Part shown: positions 22,138 through 32,535 of the stretch, piece by piece | Position numbering within the stretch: position 1 is the first letter of the stretch | Layout: every line of letters begins with the position of its first letter | Source: Ctena decussata | Taxonomy: Eukaryota; Mollusca; Bivalvia; Lucinida; Lucinidae | Length of the DNA stretch: 64,000 bases | Assembly (NCBI GenBank): GCA_963989385.1 | Contig: OZ022509.1 | Span: 51,724,271 to 51,788,270 of the forward strand | Reading direction: 5' to 3' | Made by a program: the position numbers and the translations under genes | Notes under the pieces: generated by a model | Told to the model about the DNA's origin: nothing | Database searches by the model: none | The model's input: only the letters and a program-made list of their open reading frames with translations

Positions 22138-22354
22138 CATTTTGCATACAATAAGGGTTGAGTGTATACATATGAATGAACCAACTTGAACTTTCAATAA
22201 CTTTTGAAAGACTGAACGGATTAGACTGAAATTTCATCCTAATATAGAAAATCCACCCCCGGCACCCCTGTGAAATCACCGCAGTTTCCATGTGCTCCTT
22301 ACAGTCACGCGGTATGGTGGGCCATTAGTGACATAATTAAATGAACGACCCTCG
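21447..22354 (-). mobile_element. Dead mariner element with TA duplication
   Basis: The ends CGAGGGGCGTTCATTTAATG (left) and, reversed, CGAGGGTCGTTCATTTAAT (right) are terminal inverted repeats flanked by TA on both sides. On the minus strand the body reads as a mariner transposase with stops and frameshifts: KTITGKFYKNGMLSKVKTHY (near 21900), LIHENASAQK (near 21830), and HPPYSPELSPCDFFLFP (21690-21760), which holds the third catalytic Asp of the DD34D triad. The N-terminal half is missing and a long poly-T run (22101-22138) interrupts the 5' side. At about 0.9 kb it is an internally deleted copy. Confidence 0.88.
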
Positions 22355-22499
22355 TAAGTGTAATGTAAGAATCTGTACTGTTGACTTCTACTTAAGTCAA
22401 ACATGGACAACTTGTGACTTTCTGTTTACTTCCCTGGATGACAAAGCCCTTCCAAAATTTGCCGTATGACAGCAAATTCTTTCTCTAAAGATTACAATG

Positions 22500-22954
22500 G
22501 CACCTCTACGAAAAGACACCGCCAAACAACAGCCATGACCCGATAACAGCTAGTTTTGATATCCCCAAAGTGTAGTTTTGCTTTACAGTGGAACCTCCAC
22601 GAACGGTCACCTCTCAACAAAAAGCCACTTTCCTATAACAGCCAGTTTTGAGATTCCCCGAGGTGCAATTTTGCTATATATTTAACCTCTCCAAAGTACT
22701 CACCTTCTTACAACAACCAGTTTTATACCATCCCATGGGTGGCTGTTGTCAAGCAGTTATACTGTATATGTAACCACTCCATACTGGTCAGTCACATCCA
22801 TACAACAGCTAGTTTTATGCCATCGCATGAGTGACTGTAGTAAGGAGGTTGAACTGTAGATTTTAATTTAGGAAGGAGGCAGACAAGAATGTAACAAGGC
22901 AGAGCCCTTTTTTAGCATAGAAAATTAGAAGCATGAAAAGAGTTCATCATGGAA
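22500..22954. other. Region survey: diverged repeat with CAACAGCCAGTTTT words
   Basis: Three to four imperfect copies of CCTCTACGAAAAGACACC / ACAACAGCTAGTTTTATGCC- like phrases at about 95-110-base steps (22500-22850). An old tandem derived from an unidentified element. Confidence 0.5.
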
Positions 22955-23064
22955 ACCCCCAGCGGGCACATAAATTCGAAATGACGAGGTTTGACGTCGA
23001 TGCGACAAGACGTCGCATCGAAGTCAATACGACGTCAGTTAAACGTTTTGTGCCCACTGGGCCA
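22955..23064. mobile_element. MITE with CAGCGGGCACATAA / TTTTGTGCCCACTGGG ends
   Basis: Ends CCAGCGGGCACATAA and TTTGTGCCCACTGGG. The inside palindrome GTCGATGCGACAAGACGTCG CATCGAAGTC contains several ACGTC words. Relatives: 15366-15470 (in gene 1 intron 1, starting just after the signal-peptide exon) and 59848-59893. Confidence 0.75.
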
Positions 23065-23084
23065 GTTGCAAAGGTTAAACTGAG

Positions 23085-23310
23085 ATGAATGGGTACACTT
23101 TCAGTGGAAGCAACTTCGCATTTATCATTTTTTTCATTTTTGACCTTCTAAATGAAAGTCAACTCTTCCAGGGAAAAATGTTCCTCCTAAAGCCTTCTAT
23201 TTTCCTTGTTCGTAAGTGCAGAATTTGCTCCACTTAGAGCAAATGCTTTCCTTTAAGAGTAGATCCCTTTGGAAAGGCTATGTTATCCACGGAAGCAAAC
23301 AGTAAGTCAG
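23085..23310. mobile_element. Foldback element of the GGAGCAAATTCTTTCCTTT family
   Basis: Starts GGGTACACTTTCAGTGGAAG CAACTTCGC, contains GCTCCACTTAGAGCAAATGC TTTCC, and ends GGAAGCAAACAGTAAGTCAG. Confidence 0.7.
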
Positions 23311-23339
23311 GAAGTCGCAAACTGTGATTTGTTTTCATT

Positions 23340-24690
23340 TGATAAAATGGCGGAAAATCATGGATTTGTAGCCATATTTATGCCTATAGGTTTGGGCCTG
23401 TCCGTCCGTCCATCCGTCCGTCCGTCTGTCTGTCTGTCCGTCCGTCCGTAACGCTTTTGGCAGCTGGGAAACTCAAGAACGGCATATGCTAGGATCTTGA
23501 AATTTTATGTGGTATGTACATGAAAAATAAGCGGACCCGTATTTTTTTCTTTTTCCGCCAGTCATGTATTTTCAGAGTTATGTCCCTTTTTCGACCTAGT
23601 CTATGGAACCTTGTGAACAAAATATCTCAAGAACCCCTGATGCTAGGGTCCCTACTTTTTGCAGGGTGACATTGTCCAAGCTGTAGATGACCTGATTAAC
23701 TTTTGAAAAAAAATGTTTATGGGAGACAGATTTAAAAAAGCCATTGTGACTTTCTTCTGAATCCCTTTGGTATGAATAGTTTATGTCCATAAAATGTATT
23801 TGTATGTATGTGAGAAATTTGTACAAATAAATAAAGTTTAAACTTAAAAAAAAAATGTGAATTTTTGACCGAGTTATGCCCTTTTTTGACTTAGTGCATT
23901 GTAAGCCTATGGAACCATGTGAACAAATATCTCAAGAACCCCTGATGCTAGGATCATGATTGTTTGCAGGATGACATTGCTTAAGATGTAGATGACCTGA
24001 TTAACTTTTGAAAATCATTGGTGAATTTTGACCGAGTTATGCCCCTTTTTCGACTAAGTGCATTATAAGCCTATGGAACCTGTGAACTAAATATCTCAAG
24101 AATCCCTGATACTAGGATTGTAATTTTTGCAGGAAGACATTGCCCAAGGTGTAGATGACCTGCTTAATTTTTGAAAATCATTGGTGAATTTTTGACCGAG
24201 TTATGCCCTTTTTTCGACATAGTGCATTGTAAGCCTATGGAAGCTTGTGAACAAAATATCTCAAGAATCCCTCATTATGATCCTGATTGTTTGCAGGAAG
24301 ATATTGCCTAAGGTGTAAATGACCTGATTAAGTTTTGAAAATCATTGGTGAACGTTTGACTGAGTTATGCCCCTTTTTGGAAATAGGCATTTTTTATAGG
24401 AACAAGCTTGTGAACAAAATATCTGAGGATCCGCATAAGCTAGGATCCTTATATTTGGGATGCAGGTTTGGACTGAGGTTTAGATGACTTGATTAACTTT
24501 TGAGCCTATTTCATAAAGTTTTGGTAGAATTTTTTCCATTATCGGACATAGGCATTTTGAATACAAAGAAGCTATATGAATAACTTTGTGAACAAAATAT
24601 CTGAAGAACCTCTAAGCTATGTTCCTTATATTTGGCATACAGTTACATGCTAAGATGTAGACTGACTGATTAAAACCCCTTTCTGACTTG
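23340..24690 (+). mobile_element. E4-type element with (TCCG)n and roughly 160-bp tandem units
   Basis: ATTTATGCCTATAGGTTTGG and a (TCCG/TCTG)n run (23401-23448) precede about six units repeating TATCTCAAGAACCCCTGATG, TTTGCAGG.TGACATTG and TTTTGACCGAGTTATGCCC at about 160-base steps. Units become diverged to the right. The 3' end is not well defined. Confidence 0.7.
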
Positions 24691-25931
24691 AACATTATGG
24701 GATAAACCTTCTTTAGAGGCAAGGATACGGTTAGGGGCATAGTGTTTCATAAACACATTTTCTAGTTCTATAACGAATCATAAGGCTGAAGAGTTGAACA
24801 GAGTGCATACATAATACTAAGATTCGACTGCCTTAACACCGGCTTAAAGATATCTTTCATAGTGGTCTCAGAACTCAGTACGGGCTATTTGAAGCTGAAG
24901 ATGACTAAGCAATGACTTTGCTGCTCATGCCGGTCCATTTCGAATATTTCGGATTTATGCAATTTCTGAGCTGAGCCACATCTCAATTTGCCACAGTTTA
25001 TGTTTTCCATGACCACAGAAATCACAACTCGATGTGGTCCATTTTTGATATTCGTAAAAAGAAACAAAAGTTGGCTTTTATGGTGATGACTAAGTTGCCT
25101 TTTCAGGATGGTGAATCACGTTTTTTTGTTTTTTTTTTTTTTATACGAGGCACGCAAAAACTGACTTATAGGTTAGATTTTCATTTTTCAAGTACTTTTC
25201 ATTCAGTGCACTTTGCATCTCTTTTCCGAGTCTTACCAAACAAACAAACTTATTTTGTGCAGGCACTCGTTCCCTCAAATCAATATTTCGTTTCCACGCA
25301 CTACCTTTTCGTTCCCTCAAATTACTATTTCGATCCCTCAAAATAATATTTCGTCCCTCATTTGACAGGTTTTTTTTTTTTGCCTTCTAGTCTTTGTTGA
25401 ATGTTATATAGCTTGGAAACATTTTTACAGGCGTTAATTTTGTCGTCTGCTATTTTGGCGGTTTAAGGGCTTTAATCATGCCTCAGATCTATTCAGAGTA
25501 TTGTAAACATTCTCCCATGAATAAATTTCGCCTTTAATACTAACAAATTATTCTAATAGATACAAAAGCCAGAAGCTAAAAATGTGAAATCATGTTTTTG
25601 TATGGATATTTTATTAAAAGAGACAAAACTATTTGCTTTGGCTAAACGAATACATATTTCACCACCTTTGCGATAATTGAAAACCAAGATCAGCCTTCCC
25701 TTCCACATAGGGTCTTAATTTTTTTGCTGCACTGTTTATTGCTGGGAGTGTGGGAGTCCCAGTTTTGAGACACCATGAAGCTCACAGGCTTACCAAGTTG
25801 TTCAGAGATAAATTGTTTTTATTTGACGTAAATCGATTTTATGAATCATCATAAAATTCAATGACAAAATGATATGATTTTTCACAAACAGGAACATTGT
25901 TTATGTCAGTTTTATTTAGAAAAGATCAACT
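24691..25931. other. Region survey: upstream of the RPKK-repeat gene
   Basis: AT-rich. A short phrase TTCCCTCAAAT.A.TATTTCG recurs three to four times near 25270-25350. No core promoter motif is convincing upstream of the ATG at 25932. Confidence 0.4.
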
Positions 25932-26001
25932 ATGAACATTGTGGTCAGTTTTGTGCTCCTATTATACCTCGTGGATTTGTGTCTTTACCCGAGTTGCAAC
26001 G
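25932..26001 (+). CDS. Secreted basic RPKK-repeat protein, exon 1 (signal peptide)
   Basis: First exon of a three-exon gene encoding 212 residues. The ATG opens MNIVVSFVLLLYLVDLCLYP, a strongly hydrophobic secretion signal, followed by SCN. The exon ends after one base of the next codon at the donor G|GTAAGC, phase 1. This is the same phase, and nearly the same junction (AAyG|GTAAG), as the signal-peptide exon of the six-cysteine gene 10 kb upstream. The reading frame continues past the donor in the intron, so genomic reading alone would give a false extension rich in Ser and Phe. The splice choice is made because exons 2 and 3 join in frame. No promoter element is evident. Confidence 0.72.
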
Positions 26002-26689
26002 GTAAGCAAACTTTTTTTAAACATGGGAAGAGCTCTTCTTCTTCATTTTCTTCCTTCTCCTTTTATTCTTTTTCTTCATCATCATCATCATCATCATCAG
26101 CATCATCTTGTTCTTTTTTCAATCCCGTCGCTTCATTTTCTTTTTTCTTCTAATTTTTCCTTTTCTTTTCTTCTTTTTTTCTTCTGATTCTTCTTCTTTT
26201 CCTCTTTTTTTTAAAACCAAATCATCTGTGATGGATTGCCAAAATATACAATGCTGTTTGACTCGTACATAAGTAAATCATAGACAATCATCTTTATTTA
26301 TGATTTAAACTGGTGAAGCTTCGGTTTGGCCACTTTCAGGAGTATTGAGATAACCGCCAGTGTATTCAGCAAATGGTAATACACATTTTTGTTCGTTCAG
26401 TTCTCATAATGACTAGTGTTAGGGGTTTCTTGAAGATGCTCTCATTTTAATTGTATTTTGCATAGAAATTCCGGTAAACAAACAGTGTGGGCCCTACACA
26501 GAAGCCACATTCTGTATATCTGAACTGGATTTGCACTGTATGCATATGTCACCCAAAATGGGTTTCTAGATACTTGGTATTTCCTCATTTGGCGATTGAA
26601 ATACATGTGCATGTTTTGCAGTTGTGCATAGACAACTATCTAGAACATTCATTGTTGAGAATGGAAAGACCTTTAAAAATGTTTTGGGC

Positions 26690-26895
26690 CATTTTTACAA
26701 AAGGAAAGAACTTTTGTGACTTCCTGTTTGCATCCCTTGGCGGCGTAACCCTTTCATAATGGGTCTACTCTCAAAGGATAGAATTTGCTCATAGAGGAGC
26801 AAATTCTTTTCTTTTAGAGTTGGCCGCCATTAAGACATAAGAAGGACGGCAAAACGTACAAGGATAGAGCTGCTTCTCCTAAATGAGCCGCGACA
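26690..26895. mobile_element. Foldback element of the GGAGCAAATTCTTTCCTTT family
   Basis: TTTTACAAAAGGAAAGAACT, GTGACTTCCTGTTTGCATCC and the palindrome GAATTTGCTCATAGAGGAGC AAATTC, followed by CAGAGCTGCTTCTCC-like sequence. Abuts the MITE at 26884. Confidence 0.7.
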
Positions 26896-27121
26896 CGAAA
26901 AAACCAACAAAGTGGTTGTGCGCCCAGCGCAGACTCAGATCAGCCTGGGCATCTGTCCAGTCTGAATAGACTCTTCGCTAAGCGCTTAAGGGTAGCTTAG
27001 GGTCTAAGCTACCTCCATGCGGACAGTAAAGACTCTGATCAGACTGGGCGGGTGTCCAGGCTGATCTGAGTCTGCGCTGGGCGCACCACCACTTTGTTGG
27101 TTTTTATCGTGTCGCGGCTCA
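26884..27121. mobile_element. GAGCCGCGACACG-family MITE in intron 1 of the RPKK-repeat gene
   Basis: Intact foldback element with ends TGAGCCGCGACACGAAAAAA and ATCGTGTCGCGGCTCA. It has long arms (GTTGTGCGCCCAGCGCAGAC) and TCGCTAAGCGCTTAAGGGTA in the centre. Confidence 0.9.
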
Positions 27122-27239
27122 AATGTGTACCCATTCACCCGAAGTTGCTAAATAAACAGATGCTGCTCAAAGCTCAACTATTTCGCAGAAAGGAATCAGC
27201 GGTTTTGAAATCAAATCAGAAAATGGGCAATGTTTTATC

Positions 27240-27425
27240 AGTATTCCAGGATAGATGGATAGATAAAGGGATGACGCGATTTTACGTCCTTTTTAACAGT
27301 ATTTTAGTCACATTAGGACGATGGGAAGGGGATAATGAAAGTCTTATGCAATTGAACCCCGCTTGTCGGAGAGAGTCCCATAACCAGCGGGTCTTGAACC
27401 CGGGATCCTTAGATCTAGGACAGGT
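27240..27425 (-). mobile_element. tRNA-derived SINE of the second family, degraded (reverse)
   Basis: Contains GATGACGCGATTTTACGTCC, TTTTAGTCACATTAGGACGATGGGA and a decayed B box (GGTCTTGAACCCGGGATCC reversed). It lies in the first intron of the RPKK-repeat gene. Confidence 0.6.
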
Positions 27426-27508
27426 CTGCGTTGTTTAGTTGTTTACTTAGTTCGCCTCAGTCTATATGGGGTTTAATGGGTTTTAATAGTAAAAAAATTC
27501 ATTTTCAG

Positions 27509-27560
27509 TGGTTAAAGGGGAAGATGATATAGAAACCTTACTTGAAGAGCTGACTCAAAG
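27509..27560 (+). CDS. Secreted basic RPKK-repeat protein, exon 2 (acidic spacer)
   Basis: 52-base exon from the acceptor CATTTTCAG to the donor CAAAG|GTAATG, phase 1 in and phase 2 out. It encodes VVKGEDDIETLLEELTQ, an acidic, probably helical spacer between the signal peptide and the basic repeats. Acidic spacers in precursors of cationic peptides often balance charge during secretion; that role is inferred here, not shown. A (CA)n run follows in the intron. Exon length and phase closely parallel the middle exon of the six-cysteine gene. Confidence 0.7.
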
Positions 27561-28376
27561 GTAATGACTTTGTTCACATACAAGCACACACACACACATA
27601 CGCACAGTTCAAGTGACAACTTGCAGCGATATTTTTCTTCCGCATCCTGCATCTTTGATGCATATAATTTGCTGAGGATTTTACATTTTGAAAGATGTGC
27701 ATCCACAGGATGCAAAGATTGGAAGCAAAAATTTGCCTGTAACAGCTAGTCTATTCTTATCTTAGTTTAATCTGGCTTTTTTTATGTACTGAATGGAATT
27801 GATTGCACAGTTGTTTTTATCAGTATGTCTGAGAAGGGTTGTAGAAACCGCTGAGATTGGGATGCAAATATTTCTGGTTTTGTGCGTCCTGGGACTTGCT
27901 GAAGTAAATTTGTAAAAAAATCGATGGGTATTGTTTTTTTTTTTTTTTTTTTTTTACAAATTAACGTCTTTGAATGGGTCTTGAAAATGCAAGATTTGGG
28001 ATGCACAACCTTGAGCTTGGGATGCAAAGATTTCTGGCCTAGTGGGTACCGGGGTGCGAAGAAGAAAATTTGTAAAACAAATCGCTGGTGACAACATATC
28101 CTGGGGGTGGGGCGCTTGCTGGGGACAGCTTGGTACCGATGCTTGAACAAAAGATTGTAAAACACGACTGCAACAGTGGGATAAAATTCAAACTTGATAC
28201 GCTTTTCACTGTGTTCTCTTAAAAAGTACCTCTTTTCACTTTTGTTTCCAGTCTCTTTTAAGCAGCCATGAAATCGCAAGGACGCTGATATGATGCCATT
28301 TCGATGTTGTATGCCCAGTGAGCTTATTTTCAGTCGTTATCACTTGATACAGGCCCCTATGTTCATTTTTTTTCAG

Positions 28377-28893
28377 GAACACGGAGAAGGCAGAGGTGCG
28401 ACCGATATTTGTTGTGCCTCATTTTGACTGGTTGTCAGGAAGTCCCACGAAACGGTTATTTGGGAGACTCAAAAAACTAACGGACGAAAGGCCGACGAAA
28501 CGATTGTTGGGAAGGCCAAAGAAACTGATGGAGGAAAGGCCTAAGAAGCGTTTGTTGGGGAGGCCAAAGATACAAATGGAGGGAAGGCCAAAGAAACGGT
28601 TGTTGGGAAGGCCAAAGAAATTAATGGAGGGAAGGCCTAAGAAACGGTTGTTGGGAAGGCCAAAGAAATTAATGGAGAGAAGGCCTAAGAAACGGTTGTT
28701 GGGAAGGCCAAAGAAATTAATGGAGGGAAGGCAAAAGAAACGGTTGTTGGGAAGGCCAAAGAAATTAATGGAGGGAAGGCAAAAGAAACGGTTGTTGGGA
28801 AGGCCAAAGAAATTAATGGAGGGAAGGCCTAAGAAACGGTTGTATGGAAGGCCAAAGAAATTAATGGAGGGAAGGCCAAAGAAGTTGAAATAA
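28377..28893 (+). CDS. Secreted basic RPKK-repeat protein, exon 3 (nine 16-residue repeats)
   Basis: The terminal exon follows a long pyrimidine tract and CAG, and ends at TAA 28891-28893. After NTEKAEVRPIFVVPHFDWLSG it contains nine tandem 16-residue units of the type KKRLLGRPKKLMEGRP (48-bp DNA unit) and a partial tenth ending KKLK. Each unit has about six Lys/Arg and one Glu, so the protein is extremely cationic. The first two units are the most diverged (TKRLFGRLKK, TKRLLGRPKK); the middle ones are near identical, which indicates recent expansion. KKR could serve prohormone cleavage and release repeated peptides. GRPKK also matches the AT-hook core, but a signal peptide argues against a nuclear role. 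Candidate roles are antimicrobial, neuropeptide-like or shell-matrix protein. The family is not recognised. Confidence 0.72.
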
Positions 28894-29037
28894 TGTTCTG
28901 ACGCCGGTGGTGTTGCACCGACGTCGGTACGATATTTTGACATGTTTCCGATAGGGTATATGAAACGACGTTGTTTTCATGATCAGTGTTGTGGTCGAGT
29001 ACCGTTAAGTCTGCAAGAAGACTAAGAAATGTGCAAT

Positions 29038-29372
29038 TTCACAGGGTATAATAGATCCGCCAATTTTCGCTTCCTGCAGAGACTGTCCGTCATTTTTGGC
29101 TTCCGCCGAGACTGTCTGCGAACTCTTGCTTCCTGTCGAGACTTCTGTACATGATAAATGGCTTCCTGCCGAGACTGTCCGCGTGATTCTGCTTCCTGCC
29201 GAGAGCCTCGGCAGGAAGCAGAATCACGCGGACAGTCTCTGCAGGAAGCCATTTATCATGTACAGAAGTCTCGGCAGGAAGCAAGAGTTCGCGGACAGTC
29301 TCGGCGGAAGCCAAATATGTTGTACAGTCTCTGCAAGAAGCGAAAATTAGCGGAATCGATTATACCCTGTGA
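29038..29372. mobile_element. 335-bp near-perfect hairpin after the RPKK-repeat gene
   Basis: Left arm from CACAGGGTATAATAGATCCG, right arm to CGATTATACCCTGTG. The arms are complementary over about 165 bases each and meet at GCCGAGAGCCTCGGC (29198-29212). Each arm contains four to five copies of GCTTCCTGCCGAGACTGTCC-like words. Transcripts across it would form a long double-stranded stem. The open frames inside on both strands are palindrome artefacts. Confidence 0.88.
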
Positions 29373-30028
29373 ATTTGATACCGAACACTTGTCATCCATA
29401 TTGTTCGTGTACATTAGATCTCTTCATAATTTTATTTCATTTGACTTTCCTACAGTGGGTTTGTCACATGCGCTTGAAGCTATAGACAGATCTCGTGAAA
29501 TCCAAACAATATCTGAAGCAAAATGCATCTAAAGCATTCATGCGCCCGCGTTGTTTTGTTTATGCATCTAACTAGAAAGCAAGGAAACCCCCATTTGTCC
29601 ATAAAAACGGTCAATTTACTGTAGTATTCGTTGCATGGACTTGTAAAGGCAAGAAAAAAAATCTGTATCAACTTTCCCCAGGCGTTGCATCAACATGCTC
29701 CACTACTGGGGCAAGTTGATGCATTCGACTTCCTAAATAAAATATACCAAAATTCAAGGATTACTATTCGATTCTAACTACAGAAAAGACAGAGCTTTTA
29801 GTATATACAAAAGTGATCAATATTGGGCAGTCCGGTCAAAAGTCTAAAAAGTGCATCAACTACCCCCGGTCTCCCCAATAGTTTAGTACACTTTGTCGTT
29901 GTATGTCGTATTAGTTTAATAGTGTGTAAGCAGAAAATGAAAATTGAATAAACTAATACTTTGTTTCTGTATATACACTTGTTTCTACACTGCCAAATTA
30001 CTATGTGTAAAGCCATAAATACATGGGA
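29373..30028. other. Region survey: possible 3' region of the RPKK-repeat gene
   Basis: Single-copy-looking AT-rich sequence; GTTGATGCA dyads near 29685-29720; two AATAAA hexamers. No coding exon. Confidence 0.4.
29736..29741 (+). promoter_or_regulatory. Candidate polyadenylation signal of the RPKK-repeat gene
   Basis: AATAAA about 840 bases after the TAA at 28891. If used, the 335-bp hairpin at 29038-29372 would be transcribed in the 3' untranslated region. Another AATAAA occurs near 29947. Neither is supported by more than the hexamer. Confidence 0.28.
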
Positions 30029-31232
30029 TCCATGGCATTTCGTCTAAACCCATTTCGTCTAACTGAGGACATTTCTTCTAAAAGACTTTTCGTCGAATAC
30101 GACATTTCGTCTAAATTTCGTCGAGAAGTGTCTAAATTCGTCTAAAAATGTCTAATTTCTTTCGTCTAAATTTTGTTTACACATTTAATGGCGAGGAAAG
30201 ACAAGTGATCTACGAAGACTGATCTTTATTTAAGGAATGAATTTCATTTTTCTGAGGTTTATCGAAGTGTAAACTACATTGGGTCACGTGCAAAGTGAAT
30301 GAACCCAGGGGTTCATGTAAACTTTGCTAGTGACCCAATGTAGTTTACATTTCGATAAATCTCAGAAAAATTAAGTTCATTGCTTATTCAATTAAATCTC
30401 TCATGAAAAATCTTATATAAGCGCTAAAATTGAATCAGTAAAATATGTAAACGCAGTTTTTCTGCTAACAGCAGAACGGCATGCATGACGTCATGACGTT
30501 GCTGGCGTCCAATCAGGTTGCACAGAGCCATTGTTTATCTTTACGTCACTGACGTCGCGTGTCTCAATGTAATTATTGGAATGTAAACTACAATACGTTC
30601 CAACGGTTTACTAAAGGGCTTTTCAGTAAATACACCAAGAATGTAAATATTTGCCAGTGACATGAAATTTCTATGGTTGTGTCGGCCAATACAAAGTGTA
30701 CCCTCTTTCCAGTCGTATAATCAGACAAATTGACGTCATCAAGTGACTTAGGAAGCTCTGGCAGGTGTTTCCTACGTTCTCGCTGTATCCGACGCTAGAA
30801 GCAGAAAGAAAAGAAGGGGCCTTAAGCGTTGGAGACATTTGCAAGTTGTTTAGGGATCATAAGTAAACATAGGCAAGCTCAGTTAACACCAGGATCAAGA
30901 AAAAATACTTTTACAGTTGCAAGCCGAGGTAGATAACCAGCACTGTCACCGGTGCCCTCATCCTGAAGTTCTTGATTAATCAGACGTGATGGTGGTAAAA
31001 TCGAAGGCAAAAATCCATATGAAATCTATATGGCGGACAACAGGTAGATCGTCTAAATATTGGAGGAAAAAGTGAGAAAAATCGAAAAATAACAAAGGTG
31101 CGACATATCCTCTAAAATCCTTAATTTTTTTTTCGACGAAATGTCGTACCAGACCGGTTTTTAGACTAATTGTCGTATTAGACGAAGTGTCTATTCGACG
31201 AAATGGGTTCAGACGAAATGTCGTGCACCCAA
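30029..31232. mobile_element. Inverted-repeat element with CATTTCGTC ends
   Basis: The left end GGCATTTCGTCTAAACCCAT TTCGTC and the right end, GACGAAATGGGTTCAGACGA AATGTCG, are complementary over about 30 bases. Further CATTTCGTC / GACGAAAT copies stack at both ends. The interior holds repeat H copy A and no open frame. Family not recognised. Confidence 0.7.
30222..30655 (+). repeat. Foldback repeat H, copy A (uninterrupted)
   Basis: Contains a perfect-type hairpin TCGAAGTGTAAACTACATTG / CAATGTAGTTTACATTTCGA with GTTCAT centre. It then has a spacer with GCATGACGTCATGACGTTGC and the end GGCTTTTCAGTAAATACACC. Matches 35255-36050 in reverse; serves as an unfilled reference for two MITE insertions there. 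Confidence 0.85.
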
Positions 31233-32349
31233 ATACATGTATGTATGCTATTGGTTTATGAGATCTGAGTTCGATACGTTCTCAGTTAAGTTGGGCCATT
31301 TGCTATTATTTCTGTCTTTCCTCTTTTCTATTCTTACAGTACAAATTGAAAATATTTTTTTCCTTTCCCCTCTGATAAGTTGCCTTGCTCTCAACAGAGC
31401 ATCAAGACATACAAGTGTTGTGTTTATCATTTCTAGCGCCGATCCAAATTATGATACCCTAGTACAAAAAGGCTACATTTTGAAATGTCGCAATATTGCT
31501 GTTGCAGAGATATGAATGCGGCATGACTAAAATAATTGATCTGATCAAAACCATTTTCCGATGTAAACATCAGATGTGTTCTTTCATATTTGTTCGCTTA
31601 AACAATATCAGAAGTATATGTTTGTTAAGAAATGCAGTGTAAAAAATCCGTAGGTTTTTAAGTAGAATAACTCGCAACCAGCTGCCAGTCCATTTCCGTA
31701 ATTTTTACGGGCGTCTGCCTGTAGATACTTGTTGGAAATCACATTATGGTAGTGTTATGTTAACTGGCCATACTCGAAAATACCTTCATAGTGTTGAAGG
31801 CCATTACATCACAACGTAAGTAAGACCTGCACGTTTTGAAAACGTTTACGTCATTTGATTCAGCAGCGCTTAAAAGTAAACCTCTTCTCCTTAAAGAAGC
31901 AAAGGATAAAAATCAAAGTGAAACCAGCGAAAATAATCAAATGTCGGGATGCGGGAAATCAGCAGTGCTGCAGATGTCAAGAAATCAAATAGAACATCGT
32001 CCTTCAACGTATCTAAATGATGTCATAACATACGTCATTTCTAATTGTAAGGCTGTGGTTCTAAAAATGATTCTGAAAATATTTCCCATTTATAAAGATG
32101 TACTGAGCATCATGGTCGTGTTTTTTTTTCCGAATTCTGGCATGGTTATATATATATGGCCATTTTTTGTCCAAGAATGACCCAGCTTAACTGAGAACGT
32201 CTCTTATGCATAGCTAAAATTCATAGTGAATGACTGTATATCGAGAACCATTAAGCAAATCAATGAGCATTTGGTAGCCGTGATGTATTAGCGGTATATT
32301 CCAAAATACTACGCTTTTATGCTGAATGGCATTATAATGAGAATCCATA
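31233..32349. other. Region survey: no supported gene
   Basis: An open stretch at about 31836-32180 lacks an early ATG and shows no domain; it could be a fossil exon but splice sites are not convincing. Confidence 0.4.
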
Positions 32350-32535
32350 TTGTACGTCATCTTCAACAATATTTCATTCATATCAGGACGATGGGACGAT
32401 GATAATGAAAGGTTGTGTGCAGTGGAACTGCGTTTATGGTTGAAAAGATTTACACCTCCAACGGGTATCGGACCCGGGACCGCAAGATCAGCAGGCCAGC
32501 GCTTAATTAACCCTCTCAGCTACAGTGCTCCAGTG
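32350..32535 (-). mobile_element. tRNA-derived SINE of the second family (reverse)
   Basis: Reversed, the head includes GCTGAGAGGGTTAATTAAGC, GGCCTGCTGATCTTGCGGTC and CCGATACCCGTTGGAGGTG, followed by the shared body (CATCATCGTCCCATCGTCCTGATATG). The ACCCGGGACCGCAAGATCAG segment on the plus strand is the best-preserved B-box region among these copies. Confidence 0.7.

Noticed and set aside
25932..26187. Unspliced reading of the signal-peptide exon into a Ser/Phe-rich tail
   Set aside because: The tail is a TTC/TCA microsatellite, and a consensus GTAAGC donor at 26002 joins in phase to downstream exons.
27782..28279. 165-codon minus-strand frame
   Set aside because: It crosses a poly-A run, has no domain, and lies in intron 2 of the RPKK-repeat gene.
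28419..28943. 174-codon minus-strand frame rich in FFGLPNNRF repeats
   Set aside because: It is the antisense of the RPKK repeats. The 48-bp unit keeps another frame open by periodicity, and there is no start context or splice support.
29022..29532. Overlapping frames on both strands with ETVRELLLPAE-like repeats
   Set aside because: They arise from a palindrome with internal repeats, which mirrors frames on both strands.
31836..32180. 114-codon open stretch
   Set aside because: It begins without ATG and ends in low-complexity hydrophobic sequence; no clear acceptor or donor pair.
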